Origin: Paenibacillus radicis (ex Gao et al. 2016)
GTDB lineage: Bacteria > Bacillota > Bacilli > Paenibacillales > Paenibacillaceae
Direction of reading: 5' to 3'
DNA length: 64,000 nucleotides
Assembly: GCF_014641555.1 (NCBI RefSeq)
Contig: NZ_BMHY01000004.1
Span: forward strand, 248,001-312,000
Part shown: positions 62,201-64,000 of the stretch, in pieces
Position numbering within the stretch: position 1 is the first letter of the stretch
How the letters are laid out: the number at the start of each line of letters is the position of its first letter
The notes under the pieces: model-generated
Seen by the model: only the letters and a program-made list of their open reading frames with translations
Database searches by the model: none
What the model was told of the DNA's origin: nothing
Position numbers and translations under genes: made by a program

Positions 62201-64000
62201 CAAAGTGACACGCGTTTCGACCATTGGCTGAAGCAGGTCCATGGGGAGGCGCTGACGGCAATCGGCAATGGTGATGTGTCTTATGAAGAAATAGCGGAGC
62301 TGGCGAATGTGAAGCGGGAATACGGGCGGAATCCGTTGTTCGATTCGGTGTTTACGCTGCAAAACATGGAGCTACCCGAATGGCGGAGCAAGGATATCGT
62401 TTATACCCGCCAAGCCATAGACAGCGGAGCGGTCAAGTTCGACCTGACTTGGGAGTGCGTGGATACGGGGGCAGGGATCGCCTTTTCGCTGGAGTATGCG
62501 CTGAATTTGTACGATAAGCGAGCCGCTGCACAGTGGGCCCGGCATTATATAGCGCTAGCTCAGGCAGTCGCCGCTCAGCCGCATGCGGCACTTGGCGAGC
62601 TTGATCCTGTGGATGACCAAGAGCGGACACTGCTATTCCAGTTGAGCCGTTCATCTGCCGCGCCTACACAAGATCTGTCACTGCACAGGCTGTTTGAGCG
62701 GCAAGTTCTGGAGACCCCGCAGCAAATTGCCGTTGAAATGGGCAATGTGGCGTATACCTACAGCGAGCTCAATGAACGTGCCAACCGTTTGGCGCGTATA
62801 CTTGTGAGCCGCGGCGTCACACCGAGGGCGAAGGTAGCTCTGCTGCTGCGGCGGTCGCCGGATATGATTGCGGGGATACTGGCCGTGCTGAAGGCTGGAG
62901 CTGTCTATGTGCCGATTGATCCGCAATATCCCGAAGAGCGGATTAGGTTTATGCTGCAGGATACAGAAGCACGGGTGATCTTAGCTGCGGATGTGACGAT
63001 GGAGACGGTCGCCCGAGCTGCGGGTGACCGTATCGATGTCGTCAACTTGGATGAACTCAATACGAGATGGATCAATGAGTCCGGCCATAATCTGGATAAC
63101 GACAGCTCTGGTGATGCTCTCGCTTATATCATGTATACATCCGGCTCGACAGGCAAGCCGAAAGGGATTATGACCTCTCATCGCAATGTGTCCCGGATTG
63201 CCGTCCATACCGATTATGTGAGGATTTCCGAAAATGATGCGCTGCTGCAGCTCTCGAATTATGCCTTCGATGGTTCAACCTTCGATGTGTACGGAGCACT
63301 GTTGAACGGTGCGAAGCTGACGCTGGTTGGCGAGGAACAAGTTGCAGATGTTCTGTCGCTGAGTGAGCTGATTGAAGATAAAGGCATTACCGTATTCTTT
63401 GTGACCACGGCGCTGTTCAATACGCTGGTTGAACATGGGCTAGAGGCGCTGCGCGGCGTACGCCACATTTTATTTGGCGGAGAGCGCGCTTCCGTACCGC
63501 ATATCCGCAAAGCACTCCGCGCACTTGGACCGGGTGTGCTGCTGCATGTGTACGGACCTACAGAAACGACCGTGTTCGCTACCTGCTATCCGATCATGGA
63601 AGCATGGGACGAACAAGTTCAGGCTACGGTGCCAATCGGGGCGCCTATCGCGCGTTCAGAGACGCTTGTGCTGAATGAACAAGGCCGATTGCAACCGGAC
63701 AGGGTACCTGGCGAGCTGTGGATTGCGGGCGACGGTATCGCATCAGGCTATGTCAATTTACCGGAGCAGACGGCTTCGAAATTTCGCCCGCATCCGTTCC
63801 GCGAAGGTGAAACGGTGTACAGAACCGGCGACCTCGTGCGCCGCTTGCCTGATGGAAATCTGGAGTTTCTGGACCGTATCGATAGTCAGGTCAAGCTGCG
63901 TGGTTACCGGATTGAACTAGGCGAAATCGAGAGCAGGCTGCTGGAGTGTGCGGGCGTCAAGGAAGCTTTTGTAACGCTGATCGAGAATGATGGTGCCCCG
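59267..64000 (+). CDS. FAAL-ACP-C-A nonribosomal peptide synthetase (partial, runs off the window)
   Basis: An open frame of at least 1578 codons with no stop. Residues 1-570: fatty acyl-AMP ligase (FIQFTSGSTGDPKGVMLTHG, VYGLAEASLAV, GDLGFLLDGRLYVTGR, KTTSGKIQR). Around 628: carrier domain with the pantetheine Ser in EHGGNSLKAA. Residues 690-1120: condensation domain (TLAQKRLFLLEEL, HHIITDG). From about 1140: amino-acid adenylation domain (YIMYTSGSTGKPKG, YAFDGSTFDVYG, YGPTETTVFAT, YRTGDLVRRLPDGNLEFLDR). Substrate-pocket residues read D-G-F-F-L-G-V-V-F, close to codes I remember for isoleucine-type aliphatic residues. It would start a lipopeptide with a fatty acid. ATG 59267 follows panD by 6 bases without a strong ribosome site, so it is probably coupled. 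The gene looks G+C-richer than the region to its left. Confidence 0.93.
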   Translation, partial: MKTIRNLSGVLLAHKENDAGILFCENGEERYLSYGQLLALSRRVLHLLRQRGVEPGDFAVMQTENNERFITLFWACVLGGIVPVPVTAARTDEGRNKLIQVCKQLEDPRFLCDVEIWPGIQSYALKHGEAETLTRLESSSVPIAEVLTAAADEGCPEADLYDAAETDTAFIQFTSGSTGDPKGVMLTHGNLLSNMAAIIHGAKSTERDSSLSWLPLTHDMGLIGFHLSPLYGGMNQLHLPTSTFVLHPMKWLELTHKHRVTCLSSPNFGYVHFQQHWKPEGAADWDLSCVRLIFNGAEPISSAHCREFLKAMEPYGLKGNCMFPVYGLAEASLAVTFPGTDDHLNTVKLERQSLAVGQPVRIADNEDHTSIEIVELGFPVEECEVSICDEAGNAAAAGSIGLIHIRGSNVTSGYYKRPDVNKQMFSPDGWLNTGDLGFLLDGRLYVTGRMKDVIFVNGQNVYPHDLEALISVLKGAELGKTAIAAVQDDTTKRDEIAVFIQHRGKVSGFVPLMSEVRRLLNGSAGLDVAYVVPVRRIPKTTSGKIQRYVLAEALRQGEFAEVLNDLTVLEAAAALEFCDMEDGAALRSDIGLEPASETEQRIMSIWREVLKKDYINREDGFLEHGGNSLKAAYAAARLQEAFGVELSLTELFLHDKVRSLAALLEQKVEEGTSVALAVAPPITKAEEQKVYPATLAQKRLFLLEELNPGLLNYHLPFVVQVKGPLDIEGFRSAWRSLIDRHPALRTSFYREEDHVMQRFDEAAELPLVEVDGSGWTAQELMLHQQSFLQPFSLEQAPLLRMELIRRESETSILLLNMHHIITDGTSMGILMSDLTRFYEGNVAEPSSIHSGDIALWEEAGRSGGWLEKQKLYWQEIFGDGVPSIALPSSYPRLQTPSYRGAVEVFELEPELAESLRALARRQGVTLYTVLLSIYYTLLAKYTGESDIVVGTAAARRMRPELQNVVGMFVNMVPIRLRGQSDTRFDHWLKQVHGEALTAIGNGDVSYEEIAELANVKREYGRNPLFDSVFTLQNMELPEWRSKDIVYTRQAIDSGAVKFDLTWECVDTGAGIAFSLEYALNLYDKRAAAQWARHYIALAQAVAAQPHAALGELDPVDDQERTLLFQLSRSSAAPTQDLSLHRLFERQVLETPQQIAVEMGNVAYTYSELNERANRLARILVSRGVTPRAKVALLLRRSPDMIAGILAVLKAGAVYVPIDPQYPEERIRFMLQDTEARVILAADVTMETVARAAGDRIDVVNLDELNTRWINESGHNLDNDSSGDALAYIMYTSGSTGKPKGIMTSHRNVSRIAVHTDYVRISENDALLQLSNYAFDGSTFDVYGALLNGAKLTLVGEEQVADVLSLSELIEDKGITVFFVTTALFNTLVEHGLEALRGVRHILFGGERASVPHIRKALRALGPGVLLHVYGPTETTVFATCYPIMEAWDEQVQATVPIGAPIARSETLVLNEQGRLQPDRVPGELWIAGDGIASGYVNLPEQTASKFRPHPFREGETVYRTGDLVRRLPDGNLEFLDRIDSQVKLRGYRIELGEIESRLLECAGVKEAFVTLIENDGAP

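Noticed and set aside
59500-64000. Many open frames on the minus strand opposite the synthetase
   Set aside because: They are shadows of a G+C-rich coding strand with clear FAAL, C and A motifs. None has a ribosome site or family resemblance.

Overview
The window looks like a chromosomal stretch of a low-to-mid G+C spore-forming Firmicute, most probably Paenibacillus or a close relative. This is an inference from strong AGGAGG-type ribosome binding sites, frequent GTG/TTG starts, a manganese catalase, a rifampicin phosphotransferase, a BirA-controlled bioB and a FAAL-NRPS lipopeptide locus. No rRNA, tRNA or CRISPR array was seen.

Layout. (1) 1-5.8 kb is the wreck of an integrative conjugative element: a broken VirB4/TraE-type fragment at the left edge and a frameshifted, internally deleted large serine recombinase at the right. 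Between them lies an intact cargo of response regulator, histidine kinase and a three-gene LanFEG/CprABC-like peptide-antibiotic ABC transporter. (2) 5.9-20.3 kb carries small housekeeping and accessory units: a HisG-like protein, an ArsR-SRPBCC pair with an operator inside its promoter, a SufR-like regulator divergent from two HesB/IscA-like Fe-S proteins and a MurB-like flavoprotein, a palindromic 51-bp repeat array grown onto the 3' end of a dead FAD oxidase gene, a membrane-anchored Mrr nuclease, an ABC exporter, and bioB behind a BirA operator. (3) 20.4-49.8 kb holds many single-gene resistance, stress and metabolism units (kinases, aminoglycoside-phosphotransferase-like proteins, hmp, Mn catalase, rph, AraC/SDR/MFS sets, LysR, GNATs, an aldo/keto reductase) with many gene scars. 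The scars are an ABC protein lacking the middle of its ATPase, an epoxide hydrolase without its N-terminus, a stump of an FAD oxidoreductase, a DsbA/FrnE protein cut in two by an amber codon, and a racemase and a serine hydrolase that were fused tail to tail by a deletion. A probable regulated structured RNA of about 280 nt lies at 32.7-33.0 kb. (4) 50.0-57.3 kb is a co-directional block of little-known proteins: a large DUF4132 protein, two unrecognised proteins, a DUF4303-like protein, another unrecognised protein and an LRR protein. (5) 57.4-64 kb starts a biosynthetic locus: GT2 glycosyltransferase, panD, and a giant FAAL-ACP-C-A nonribosomal peptide synthetase that runs off the window.

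The strongest leads for something undescribed are the structured RNA with its own palindrome-flanked promoter and terminator, the DUF4132/DUF4303/LRR block, a leader peptide plus hairpin in front of a phosphotransferase gene, an apparent ATT start codon, and the palindromic 51-bp array whose hairpins are kept as G-U pairs on one strand.
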